A DNA stretch of 32,193 bases, from the NCBI GenBank assembly GCA_945915475.1, contig CAMEFI010000036.1, positions 1 to 32,193 of the forward strand. Direction: 5' to 3'. Source of the stretch: an uncultured Clostridium sp. GTDB lineage: Bacteria > Bacillota > Clostridia > Lachnospirales > Lachnospiraceae. The position numbers and the translations under genes were made by a program. Positions 7,082 through 14,597 of this stretch are shown in pieces. The notes under the pieces were generated by a model. That model ran no database searches, had not been told where the DNA came from, and saw only the letters and a program-made list of their open reading frames with translations. Every line of letters begins with the position of its first letter. The stretch's first letter is position 1.

Positions 7082-7942
7082 TTATTTCTTGTGCTCATGG
7101 GTAAACAAATGATTCTGGCAATATTCATAATTACCTTTACATCTTGAACAATACCGGAATTCCAGATTCGGATTATCAAGTTCTGTCTGCCCGCAAATAG
7201 CACATTTATGTCTTGTAAGTGTCTGTGTCTGCCGTACCTGCTGCTTATATTTCTTCTTTCTTTTCCTCTGTGCCGGAGTCAGTCTCGTTTTATTCTTCAT
7301 CATAAAGTAAAATACAATAAAGTTAAGAACTGACATGATAACCGTTATCATGCCCGTATAATACTGCATACGACCATATTGCAATACAGTTACAAGTAAA
7401 TATGCAATATCCAGATATCCAAGCCATTTCACCCTGATTGGAATAATAAAATAGAGCAAAACCTGCATATCCGGAAACATAAATGCATATGCCAGAAACA
7501 TACTCATACAAAGAAAATAGGTAGATGCTCCATACAGTCCCGCCTGATAATACATATCCAACAGATAGGATTGTCCCATCAAACGCATCACCAGATAAGT
7601 ACCCATCATTCCTATATCCGTAAAAATGATACCGGATATGATATATACTGTATAGCGAAAATCTCCCCATGCATTTTCAAGGGTTTGTCCCACTGAATAA
7701 TAAAACATCAATGTAATAATGACTAAAATACTCGCAGAACTAGGTGGTACCACAACCCAGGTAATCAGACGATAGATCTGTCCATGCATAATCTTCTCCG
7801 GATTCATTGCAAGCAATTGTAACCCCTCCGGCATAAAAATCTCAATCAAATATCCCAGTACAAAACCACCAATCAAAATCAATGTCAGATTAGGGATTGC
7901 AAATTTTCCAAATTTACGTTCTAGTTTTGTCAAAAAATCCAT
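7082..7942 (-). CDS. Rhomboid-like membrane protein with C-terminal Cys-rich (zinc-ribbon-like) tail; catalytic residues partly missing
   Basis: The 286-aa product has about six hydrophobic segments (residues 17-212) with rhomboid-like landmarks: GQIYRLITW at 54-62, the loop GQTLENAWGDFRYTVYIISG at 85-104, and LYGASTYFLCMS at 136-147 where active rhomboids have GxSG. Ser140 is kept, but the following Gly is Thr. I see no His in the last membrane segment (YYTGMITVIMSVLNF), and Pro-Pro follows WVVV where a membrane His is usual. It may therefore be a pseudoprotease. A basic linker (RKRKKKYKQQVRQ) leads to a Cys/His-rich tail with C247, C250, C265, C268, C275, H278, H282 and H284, a probable zinc site on the cytoplasmic side. 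SD AAGGATGATG precedes the ATG. No substrate is known; assignment to the superfamily rests on motif resemblance. Confidence 0.75.
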   Translation of the reverse strand: MDFLTKLERKFGKFAIPNLTLILIGGFVLGYLIEIFMPEGLQLLAMNPEKIMHGQIYRLITWVVVPPSSASILVIITLMFYYSVGQTLENAWGDFRYTVYIISGIIFTDIGMMGTYLVMRLMGQSYLLDMYYQAGLYGASTYFLCMSMFLAYAFMFPDMQVLLYFIIPIRVKWLGYLDIAYLLVTVLQYGRMQYYTGMITVIMSVLNFIVFYFMMKNKTRLTPAQRKRKKKYKQQVRQTQTLTRHKCAICGQTELDNPNLEFRYCSRCKGNYEYCQNHLFTHEHKK

Positions 7943-7969
7943 TTCATCATCATCCTTATTTTTATTTTA

Positions 7970-7994
7970 CAGGTGCGCACAAATCACGCACCTG
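7970..7994. repeat. GC-rich hairpin between the LysM and rhomboid-like genes
   Basis: CAGGTGCG and CGCACCTG form an 8-bp perfect stem around a 9-base loop. On the transcribed (-) strand it is followed by an A-rich rather than T-rich stretch, so it is not a standard terminator. It may protect mRNA ends or set relative expression of the two genes. Confidence 0.5.
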
Positions 7995-8037
7995 CTTCTA
8001 TCAGAGAGAACCTATTCATACATCTTATCCGATGTCT

Positions 8038-8445
8038 CTACTCCATCTTATCCTCACCTTCTAACATAACTCTAGGCTGGATAACCGGTAGTTTCAACGT
8101 AAGCCCATCCGGTAATTCCACTTCCAGTAAAGTGGGATTCCATTCTGACAATGTATCGAAATTCATGCGCAACTTATCTAATACCTGACCAATCGTCTCC
8201 CCTTTTTTTACCACATATACATTCCCTGATTGCGGTGGCATCGTTGGAACACAGATTTCATCCCCTATTTGCAAATTATATACATTTACATATGGATTTA
8301 AACGCATAATATCAAATAATCGTACATCATACTGTCTTGCAATCCTGTAAAGAGTATCCCCCTCTTTCACAACATGCACATATCCTCTGCAATTCGATAC
8401 CATATTTCCTTTTCTGATATCATCCTGCTTGTTTAACTCATCCAT
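8038..8445 (-). CDS. Protein with two LysM domains, no signal peptide
   Basis: LysM domains bind N-acetylglucosamine-containing glycans such as peptidoglycan. From the ATG at 8445 the product is 135 aa. LysM 1 is about residues 23-67 (YVHVVKEGDTLYRIARQYD ... LQIGDEICVP). LysM 2 is more divergent, at about 77-120 (VYVVKKGETIGQVLDKL ... LPDGLTLKLP). There is no export signal in front of LysM 1 and no catalytic domain, unlike secreted hydrolases. I chose ATG 8445 because AGGA lies upstream; an in-frame GTG at 8469 has no SD and would not add a signal peptide either. LysM proteins without signals occur among spore coat and cortex proteins, and the gene heads a run ending in gerW, so a spore role is plausible but unproven. 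Confidence 0.85.
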   Translation of the reverse strand: MDELNKQDDIRKGNMVSNCRGYVHVVKEGDTLYRIARQYDVRLFDIMRLNPYVNVYNLQIGDEICVPTMPPQSGNVYVVKKGETIGQVLDKLRMNFDTLSEWNPTLLEVELPDGLTLKLPVIQPRVMLEGEDKME

Positions 8446-8558
8446 AAAGCTTTCCGTCCTGGCTAACACACTTTTTAATAGTATATTCTCTGTAATCAGG
8501 AATGTTTCTTTCTATTCGGGAACATCTATGGACCTTGCAATTTTTCTATATAATATTA

Positions 8559-9185
8559 CTACTGTGCTGTTTCTGTACCTGGTTCCTCTGTAGCCGGTGC
8601 TTCTGTAGCCGGTGCTTCTGTAACCGGAGTCATTTTAATTTCAAAACGGTCACCTTCGAATTTATCTTCATAATACTCTGAATAACATAATATATATTCA
8701 TCCTTATCTTCCACTGTAAAAAGAACAGATTTTGATATGCTTTCCCCCTTCTTTAACGTGAAGATATTCTCCATGAAATTATCCTGATTCAAATCTGCCT
8801 TTCCATATCCTGTAAGAGCATCCTCCGCTTTATTGCCATCATAATCCAATGTGAAATCTGTAATACTCATGGGCAAATCTTTCTCATAAGTATTCTTTAA
8901 GGTAAGATCAACCACCAGATAGGTCTTTCCCTTATCTGCCTGATATAAGCCATCTTCAAACTGAAAAGTATTACTTTTCCGGACAGAATCCACTGTCATA
9001 TCAAAAAAGGCTGTATGCACCTGTTCTCCTGCTTTTGCTATGATGGTACCTCCATAACTTCTTCCATCCTCGGCCTTTAAGGAACCATTTTCATCCGGTT
9101 TCTGCTTGCATCCGGTTGTCACTCCACACAGGCAGCAGACAGCCAGAAAAATACATAGTGTTTTTATTTTATTGATACGAATCAT
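8559..9185 (-). CDS. DUF4352-type lipoprotein
   Basis: Likely a lipid-anchored extracytoplasmic protein. From ATG 9185 the 208-aa product has a basic start, a hydrophobic segment and a lipobox-like GVTTGC with Cys26 (Thr at -3 is less usual). An Ig-like DUF4352 domain spans about 45-180 (AFFDMTVDSVRKSN, KGKTYLVVDLTLKNTYEKDLPMS, and KKGESISKSVLFTVEDKDEYILCYSE). A low-complexity tail of T/E/A/P repeats (VTEAPATEAPATEE) follows. An upstream ATG at 9212 would put nine residues ahead of the signal and has a poor SD; AATGGAGA precedes 9185. It is the last gene of the hisHF-side series and starts 19 bases after the acetyltransferase stop. DUF4352 is a domain of unknown function. Confidence 0.85.
   Translation of the reverse strand: MIRINKIKTLCIFLAVCCLCGVTTGCKQKPDENGSLKAEDGRSYGGTIIAKAGEQVHTAFFDMTVDSVRKSNTFQFEDGLYQADKGKTYLVVDLTLKNTYEKDLPMSITDFTLDYDGNKAEDALTGYGKADLNQDNFMENIFTLKKGESISKSVLFTVEDKDEYILCYSEYYEDKFEGDRFEIKMTPVTEAPATEAPATEEPGTETAQ
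8587..8631. repeat. Three tandem 15-base units in the lipoprotein tail
   Basis: Unit TCTGTAGCCGGTGCT occurs twice exactly (8587-8601, 8602-8616) and once with three changes (8617-8631). It encodes the (V/A)TEAP-type repeats at the C-terminus and could vary in copy number by slippage without frameshift. Confidence 0.8.
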
Positions 9186-9204
9186 AATTATATAATCTCC
9201 ATTT

Positions 9205-9630
9205 TCATTCACAGTCTCTTAAATACTGTATCATTCCAGGACCTAATGTATCCGTTGGACGGGCAATAAATCCATGTTTCTCATAAAAAGGCTCCCGCCC
9301 TTTTGCACACATTAGACATAACATCATCTGTGAACCTTCTTCCCGAATTCCTTCCACATACTGAATCAAAGTTGAAAGGACTTGGGATCCCACATTATGC
9401 TTCTGATATTGTGGCCGCACAATCAAATCCTGCACATAGCAGATGACTGCTCCATCTCCCACAATTCTGCCCATTCCAACCAAATGATCATCCTCATATG
9501 CACCCACCAGAATCAGACTGTGCCGCAATGCCTTTTCTGCCTGATTTCTTGATAATTCTCTCCAGTTCACAGAAGCCCGGATATCCAGATACTCCTCTAT
9601 CGTTATCTCATTTGTCTTAATAGTAATCAT
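9205..9630 (-). CDS. GNAT family N-acetyltransferase
   Basis: A small acetyl-CoA-dependent acetyltransferase with unknown substrate. From ATG 9630 the product is 141 aa. The GNAT fold is seen in strand VGAYEDDHLVGMGRIVGDG (42-60), strand YVQDLIVRPQYQKHNVG (65-81; the acetyl-CoA loop Q-K-H-N-V-G has Asn for the usual first Gly), and the C-terminal FYEKHGFIARPTD. The ATG lies one base after the hisF stop, so it is probably translated by coupling since no clear SD is present. An in-frame ATG at 9651 inside hisF is the alternative. Its position behind hisF does not by itself imply a role in histidine synthesis. Confidence 0.85.
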   Translation of the reverse strand: MITIKTNEITIEEYLDIRASVNWRELSRNQAEKALRHSLILVGAYEDDHLVGMGRIVGDGAVICYVQDLIVRPQYQKHNVGSQVLSTLIQYVEGIREEGSQMMLCLMCAKGREPFYEKHGFIARPTDTLGPGMIQYLRDCE

Positions 9631-9631
9631 G

Positions 9632-10393
9632 TTATAATCTAACTGGTACATCTTTTGATTGCAAATATTCTTTCAAATCTGTAATCTCTAACTCTTTATA
9701 ATGAAATAAAGATGCTGCCAAAGCTGCATCAGCTTTTCCCTCCGTTAAAGCATCGTAAAAATGTTCCTTGTTACCTGCACCACCAGAGGCAATTACAGGA
9801 ATTGAAACGGCTTCACTTATGGTTCTTGTAAGCTCAATATCATATCCGGCTTTTGTGCCGTCGCAGTCCATACTGGTAAGCAAAATCTCACCTGCCCCTA
9901 ATTGTTCTGCACGAACCGCCCATTCCACAGCATCCAAACCCACATCTATTCTTCCACCATTTTTATAGACATTCCATCCGGAATTATCATTTCGTCTTTT
10001 TGCGTCAATTGCAACAACGACACACTGGCTTCCAAATTTATCTGCTGCTTCACTGATCAAATGTGGATTATTAATAGCCGAAGAATTAATAGATATCTTA
10101 TCTGCTCCTTCCCGCAGGATTGCTCTAAAATCATCTACTGTGCGTATTCCACCCCCCACAGTGAAGGGGATAAATACTGTTTCAGCCACTCTTCTCACCA
10201 TATCAATCACAATGTTTCTCGCATCAGAAGACGCCGTAATATCTAAAAAAACAAGTTCATCCGCCCCTGCTTTATCATAGGCTTTTGCTACCTCAACCGG
10301 ATCACCGGCATCTCGTAAGTTCACAAAATTAATTCCTTTCACAACCCGACCGCCTGTTACATCCAGACACGGAATGATTCTTTTGGTATGCAT
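9632..10393 (-). CDS. hisF: Imidazole glycerol phosphate synthase, cyclase subunit HisF
   Basis: HisF is the (beta/alpha)8 barrel that joins ammonia from HisH with PRFAR to form imidazole glycerol phosphate and AICAR in histidine synthesis. The 253-aa product from ATG 10393 begins [12 protein letters not shown]. It shows catalytic Asp11 and Asp130 ([10 protein letters not shown]), the phosphate-binding Gly motifs [11 protein letters not shown] (near 78-88) and [12 protein letters not shown], and the usual family length. An in-frame GTG at 10399 overlaps the hisH stop by four bases; I prefer the ATG because its spacing from AAGGAGG (about 10) is acceptable and it matches the family start. It follows hisH directly, giving a coupled glutaminase/cyclase pair. 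Confidence 0.97.
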   Translation of the reverse strand: MHTKRIIPCLDVTGGRVVKGINFVNLRDAGDPVEVAKAYDKAGADELVFLDITASSDARNIVIDMVRRVAETVFIPFTVGGGIRTVDDFRAILREGADKISINSSAINNPHLISEAADKFGSQCVVVAIDAKRRNDNSGWNVYKNGGRIDVGLDAVEWAVRAEQLGAGEILLTSMDCDGTKAGYDIELTRTISEAVSIPVIASGGAGNKEHFYDALTEGKADAALAASLFHYKELEITDLKEYLQSKDVPVRL

Positions 10394-10395
10394 AG

Positions 10396-11025
10396 TCACT
10401 TATCCTCCTTTACCGGTGATGGTACTGCGAGAAAATTCTTCAAAATAGAAAGACCCACTGTACTACTCTTTTCTGGATGAAACTGACATGCAAAAACATT
10501 ATCCTTTTCAACACTTGCATGAATCTTTGTAGAATAGAACGTCGTTGCCGCAACTTCCTCTTCGTTTCTTGCTTTCAAATAATAAGAATGCACAAAATAT
10601 ACATAAGAATTGGATGCAATGCCCTGAAATAAAGTTGCACCCGGACGAATATTCAAAGAATTCCATCCCATATGTGGTATCTTAAGTCCCGGACAATCCG
10701 GAATCCGATTAATTGTTCCCTGCAACACACCCAGACCCGTTACCCCCGGTGTTTCATCACTGCTCTCATATAAAAGCTGTAACCCGAGACAAATTCCAAG
10801 AAACGGTATCTTCTTATCAATCACATCATATATAACCTGATCTAATTTATATTCTTTCAGCTTACCCATGGCATCACCAAAACTACCAACTCCCGGTAAT
10901 ATTACCCGCTCACTTGCCAATATTTCGTCCCGGTCTCTTGTGATTCTGGCATCCTGTCCTAAATAAGCCATTGCTTTCTCTACACTCTTAATGTTTCCTG
11001 CATCATAATCAATTATTGCTATCAT
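10396..11025 (-). CDS. hisH: Imidazole glycerol phosphate synthase, glutamine amidotransferase subunit HisH
   Basis: HisH hydrolyses glutamine and feeds ammonia to HisF. From ATG 11025 the product is 209 aa with the class I amidotransferase triad: Cys79 in [11 protein letters not shown], His183 and Glu185 in CQFHPEKSS. It has the HisH-type start [15 protein letters not shown] and the conserved [11 protein letters not shown]. Longer in-frame starts run into the previous gene and are rejected. The ATG is one base after the upstream stop, with a weak SD (GGGAAGTGG), so translation probably depends on coupling to the 584-aa protein. That physical coupling of a histidine gene to a structural-looking membrane protein is unusual. 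Confidence 0.97.
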   Translation of the reverse strand: MIAIIDYDAGNIKSVEKAMAYLGQDARITRDRDEILASERVILPGVGSFGDAMGKLKEYKLDQVIYDVIDKKIPFLGICLGLQLLYESSDETPGVTGLGVLQGTINRIPDCPGLKIPHMGWNSLNIRPGATLFQGIASNSYVYFVHSYYLKARNEEEVAATTFYSTKIHASVEKDNVFACQFHPEKSSTVGLSILKNFLAVPSPVKEDK

Positions 11026-11026
11026 C

Positions 11027-12781
11027 TTACCACTTCCCATCCTGAACATATTGATTAACCGTCTGCACATACTCATAACTTTCTAACTGGTTAATGGCAA
11101 CTGCCTGTTCAACTGTAATTCCATAGTTGTCTTGTAAGGCGGTCTGAATCTGTGCAAAAGAATAATCCAAATCCTCTACAATGCCTAATTGCTGTGCTTC
11201 ATCATAATACTCGTAGTATTTGTCAACGCCACGAAGCAAAGAATCCAATGCCTTCTTCTGACGATCCAGTTCCAGATTATTCTGATAAGATTCATATAAC
11301 CGTTCCACATACATAACAGTATATATACGGTCCTTTAATTCCTGATCTTTCTCCTTAACATCTACTCCTTTAATCTCATCATATGCCTTATGATACTTCT
11401 GATTATCAAAATAATCAGTAGCCTTCTGAATTGCCAAAGTATAATTAAAATTGTTGGTACCTAAATAAAAAAGCAAAGTACCCCCCAGAAATAAAGAAAA
11501 AATAAAGGCAACAGCCGGGCGGTTCAATGGTTTTTCCGGTTCTGCATTCTTAGCTGCTTCTTCCTTTAGTTGTGCTTTCTTAACAGCTTTGACACGTTTT
11601 TTCTCTTCCTGTGCTTTTTTCTTATTACCTGCTTTCGTATCTTTTTCCGCTTTCGCTGCTGCTTTCTTTTCCTCTTTTTCCTTCTTGGCAGCTTCTTTTT
11701 TCGCCTTCTTTGCTGCCTTCTTCTTCTCAATCGCCCCTAATTCTTCCGGTGATAATTCATCATCCTCATCCGGTTCTCCGAATAAAATCGTCATAAATGA
11801 CTTTTTCTTCTTCGGTTGGGAAGCTTCCGATACGGAATCCAAATCTTCTAACTCCGCCAAAGCATCCATGCCATTATCCGATTGTGAATGATCTGTTCCT
11901 GTTGCAGAGGCACCAATCTGATCATTCGAAGCAGAGCCATTCTCTTCTAGATCCAACAATGTGAACAAATCCTCTAAATCATCTTCACCGCCGGTAGCTG
12001 AAAGATCCTCTGATGGCCGGATATCCTCTTGTTTCACAGATTCATCCTGCTTGATTACATCTTCTAAAGCTTCTTCTGTTGGTAAGACAGCTGTCTCTTC
12101 CTGTTGGAATTCCTCCTCAGGCAATTCTTGTATTGGTTCATCTTTTATCTGATCAATGGTCTCTTCTGTTAATAAACTGTCCAAAAACTGATCCGCATCA
12201 AAAGTCTGTTCATCCACTTTCCCGGTATCGGGAACCTGTTCATCCTCTTCCGTCTTACCGGTATCCGGAGACTGTTCATCCACCTCAACCTTCTTGATAT
12301 CAGGAGACTGTTCATCTACTTCTTTCTCCTCAGTATCCGAAAACTGTACGGCAATATCTTCCTTTTTATCGGAAAATGGCTCATCAAAATAATCCTCTAT
12401 ATCAAGATTCCCATCAAATTCTTTCAGCAAAGAATCAAGATCCTGATCGTCCGGTAATTCCTCTAAGTTTGTAACATCTAAATCATCAAAATCAATATCA
12501 GAAAAATCCATATTTCCGATATCCAAATCTGCCAATTCATCCAAATCATCCAACTCATTTATCTGTGTTTCAGAAAAATGAATATCTCCATTGATATCAA
12601 TGCTCTCAGCATCTTGATTCAAATCCATATTGAATATATCATCCTTGGACAAATTCACAGCTTCCTGGTGCTTTTCTTTTTCACTTTGTAATTGATTATC
12701 CAATTCGTCTTCTACATTATGATCAATTTCTTTATCTAATGAAAGTTCATTTAACAAATTGTCCAGATAATTCTCATCCAT
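11027..12781 (-). CDS. Large acidic, coiled, single-pass membrane protein of unknown function
   Basis: No known family recognised. The 584-aa product has four regions. Residues 1-320 are extremely Asp/Glu-rich and probably disordered, with four copies of a short helix motif like LDxLLxE (near 6, 115, 200 and 269). A degenerate repeat of VDEQSPDTGK type spans 155-198. Residues 323-415 are Lys/Ala/Glu-rich, probably a basic coiled coil. A single membrane segment lies at about 422-441 (AVAFIFSLFLGGTLLFYLG). Residues 445-584 are a helical, TPR-like extracytoplasmic part (YFDNQKYHKAYDEI, and KALDSLLRGVDKYYEYYDEAQQLG). There is no signal peptide, so topology is N-in. The acidic region is a plausible cytoplasmic docking arm. 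SD AGAGGTG precedes the ATG and a good promoter lies 50-78 bases upstream. It leads the hisHF-GNAT-lipoprotein series. Confidence 0.85.
   Translation of the reverse strand: MDENYLDNLLNELSLDKEIDHNVEDELDNQLQSEKEKHQEAVNLSKDDIFNMDLNQDAESIDINGDIHFSETQINELDDLDELADLDIGNMDFSDIDFDDLDVTNLEELPDDQDLDSLLKEFDGNLDIEDYFDEPFSDKKEDIAVQFSDTEEKEVDEQSPDIKKVEVDEQSPDTGKTEEDEQVPDTGKVDEQTFDADQFLDSLLTEETIDQIKDEPIQELPEEEFQQEETAVLPTEEALEDVIKQDESVKQEDIRPSEDLSATGGEDDLEDLFTLLDLEENGSASNDQIGASATGTDHSQSDNGMDALAELEDLDSVSEASQPKKKKSFMTILFGEPDEDDELSPEELGAIEKKKAAKKAKKEAAKKEKEEKKAAAKAEKDTKAGNKKKAQEEKKRVKAVKKAQLKEEAAKNAEPEKPLNRPAVAFIFSLFLGGTLLFYLGTNNFNYTLAIQKATDYFDNQKYHKAYDEIKGVDVKEKDQELKDRIYTVMYVERLYESYQNNLELDRQKKALDSLLRGVDKYYEYYDEAQQLGIVEDLDYSFAQIQTALQDNYGITVEQAVAINQLESYEYVQTVNQYVQDGKW
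12188..12319. repeat. Degenerate tandem repeat encoding VDEQxPDxxK units
   Basis: Four consecutive units of 9-13 codons in the acidic region: VDEQSPDIKKVE, VDEQSPDTGKTEE, DEQVPDTGK, VDEQTFDADQ. They are likely to arise by duplication and may vary in number between strains. Confidence 0.75.
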
Positions 12782-12830
12782 AAAGGCACCTCTTTATTTC
12801 ACCAAACTGAAAATATTTACAAACATTGAT

Positions 12831-12859
12831 ATTCTAACACATATTTTTTATTTTCACAA
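12831..12859 (-). promoter_or_regulatory. Promoter of the acidic membrane protein/hisHF operon
   Basis: On the - strand TTGTGA, a 17-base spacer and TAGAAT. The predicted leader is about 43 bases, too short for a T-box. Confidence 0.6.
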
Positions 12860-12907
12860 CCACCATGCATAGATAGGTATAACTTCTGAAAAACTGGTTA
12901 TACTTCT

Positions 12908-12963
12908 ATTATCAGATAATACCAATCAAGTTCAAACAGACTTGAATTGGTATAATCTGATTA
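12908..12963. repeat. Long imperfect inverted repeat upstream of the hisHF operon promoter
   Basis: TCAGATAATACCAATCAAGT on the left pairs with the complement of ACTTGAATTGGTATAATCTGA on the right (about 20 bp, one mismatch and one bulge) around a loop of about 8 bases. The left edge also holds the small palindrome ATTATC-A-GATAAT (12908-12920). No T-tract follows on either strand. It sits between the end of the rarA series and the next promoter; the role is unknown. Confidence 0.65.
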
Positions 12964-13004
12964 CCGATTCTCTTATCCGGGAGTCGGAAATACTTTATCC
13001 TCCC

Positions 13005-13268
13005 CTATTTACGGAGTCGGTCTTTCCGGCTCCGTTCCTTATTATTCTTAAGCATATCCATGTCCTTTTTCGGTATCACCTCTGAATCTCCATTTACCAA
13101 ATGCGTAAACCACATAAATACCCATAGAACAACCGGCACAACGATCATCAAAAATAACATTCCAAAAAAATACTTACTTCCTGTCACTGCACAAATTACT
13201 GTACCAATAATCAGACATACAATTACTGCAACCGTAATCCATGCAACTACCTGTCTTAATCTTTTCAT
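13005..13268 (-). CDS. Small two-pass membrane protein, 87 aa, function unknown
   Basis: The 87-residue product has two hydrophobic segments (about 7-28 and 34-55) and a highly charged, Lys/Arg-rich cytoplasmic-looking tail (EVIPKKDMDMLKNNKERSRKDRLRK). Its ATG overlaps the rarA stop by four bases (ATGA), showing translational coupling. I do not recognise a family. The coupling suggests it is expressed with RarA, but nothing links it to DNA repair beyond position. Reading-frame integrity, overlap and matched base composition make it a convincing gene despite the short length. Confidence 0.75.
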   Translation of the reverse strand: MKRLRQVVAWITVAVIVCLIIGTVICAVTGSKYFFGMLFLMIVVPVVLWVFMWFTHLVNGDSEVIPKKDMDMLKNNKERSRKDRLRK

Positions 13269-14587
13269 TCGTTCTGATCTCCTAAATGTTCTAGATAACT
13301 CTTTACTTTACTCTCATATCCATTATTACTTGGATAAAAAAATTTCTCTTCCTTAATCTCATCCGGAAGATATTGCTGCCTGACATAATGTCCCGGAAAA
13401 TCATGGGGATACAAATATCCAACATGCCCAAGCTCTGCAGAACCCTTATAATGTGCATCCCGTAGATATGGAGGAACTGCTCCCGTCTTTTGTTTCTTAA
13501 TCAAATCCATGGCTCCAAAGATTGCATTGGTTACTGCATTTGATTTCGGTGCACTGGCTACATAGATTGCTGCATTGGCAAGAATCAATTGTGCTTCCGG
13601 CATACCAACCCGTTCCACAGCCTGGGAACAGGCAACAGCCACCTGAATTGCCTGAGGATCGGCAATACCTACATCCTCACAAGCACAGATCATGATTCTT
13701 CTTGCAATAAAAGTAATACTCTCTCCCGCATCCAGCATCCGTGCTAAATAAAATACAGCAGCATCCGGATCGGATCCACGCATACTTTTAATAAACGCTG
13801 ATATTGTATCATAATGATTGTCACCCTCTTTATCATAACGAACAGCGCGCTTTTGAATACATTCCTCTGCGACAGAAAGTGTAATATGAATCTTACCATC
13901 TTCTGAAGGTTGTGTTGTAAGAACTCCCAACTCAACAGCATTTAATGCACTTCTTGCATCACCGCCACTCATATCTGCCAGAAAATCCAAGGCTTCCTCG
14001 TCAATCTCAGCATGATAAGAACCCATTCCCTTTTTCGTATCATACACTGCACGGTGTATCAATTCCTTAATATCTTCCTTTTCAAGGGGCTCTAATCGAA
14101 AAATATGAGAGCGGGAAAGCAACGCTCCATTCACTTCAAAATAAGGATTCTCTGTTGTCGCTCCAATCAATATAATGGTACCATCTTCTACAAAGGGAAG
14201 AAGATAATCCTGTTGAGCCTTATTGAATCGATGAATTTCATCAATAAAAAGAATTGTCCTCTTCTGGTACATTCCGTAATTATCCTTCGCTTTACCAGCA
14301 ACTTCTTCCATGTCCTTCTTACCGGATGTGGTAGCATTCAATGACGTAAAAATAGAACTGGTCGTATTCGCAATGACATGTGCAAGCGTTGTCTTACCAG
14401 TTCCCGGCGGTCCATAAAAGATAATAGAGCTAATCTTATCTGCCTGAATGGCACGATATAGCAGCTTATCTTTCCCTATAATATGTTTTTGACCAACAAC
14501 CTCATCCAAGGTTGTTGGTCGTAATCTCTTTGCTAATGGCGATTCTTTTTCCATGTTTGTTTCCCGCATATAATCAAACAAGTCCAT
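13265..14587 (-). CDS. rarA: Replication-associated recombination protein A (RarA/MgsA AAA+ ATPase)
   Basis: RarA is an AAA+ ATPase related to clamp loaders that acts at stalled forks with SSB. From ATG 14587 the 440-aa product shows Walker A GPPGTGKT at 59-66, Walker B LFIDEIHRFNKAQQD near 109-123, the sensor-1 IGATTENPYFEVN, arginine-finger-region LLSRSHIFRLEPL, SGGDARSALNAVE, and the family C-terminal domain (FYLARMLDAGESITFIARR ... AHYKGSAELGHVGYLYPHDFPGHYVRQQYLP). The longer frame from 14644 runs into the response regulator; AGAGGA at about 7 bases supports ATG 14587. It follows the response regulator and is translationally coupled to the 87-aa membrane protein. Confidence 0.95.
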   Translation of the reverse strand: MDLFDYMRETNMEKESPLAKRLRPTTLDEVVGQKHIIGKDKLLYRAIQADKISSIIFYGPPGTGKTTLAHVIANTTSSIFTSLNATTSGKKDMEEVAGKAKDNYGMYQKRTILFIDEIHRFNKAQQDYLLPFVEDGTIILIGATTENPYFEVNGALLSRSHIFRLEPLEKEDIKELIHRAVYDTKKGMGSYHAEIDEEALDFLADMSGGDARSALNAVELGVLTTQPSEDGKIHITLSVAEECIQKRAVRYDKEGDNHYDTISAFIKSMRGSDPDAAVFYLARMLDAGESITFIARRIMICACEDVGIADPQAIQVAVACSQAVERVGMPEAQLILANAAIYVASAPKSNAVTNAIFGAMDLIKKQKTGAVPPYLRDAHYKGSAELGHVGYLYPHDFPGHYVRQQYLPDEIKEEKFFYPSNNGYESKVKSYLEHLGDQNE

Positions 14588-14597
14588 ATACATTCCT

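Noticed and set aside
8446-8558. Promoter for the LysM/gerW run, including a sporulation sigma factor type
   Set aside because: TATACT is present but no acceptable -35 for sigma-A, and no clear sigma-E, F, G or K pair could be defended.
11589-11891. 100-aa + strand frame rich in Phe/Ser/Ala
   Set aside because: It is the complement of the Lys/Glu/Ala-rich coiled coil of the - strand gene; a composition artefact.
12951-12956. TATAAT on the + strand in the long inverted repeat
   Set aside because: No -35 at 16-18 bases upstream and no + strand gene follows; it arises from the repeat arm.
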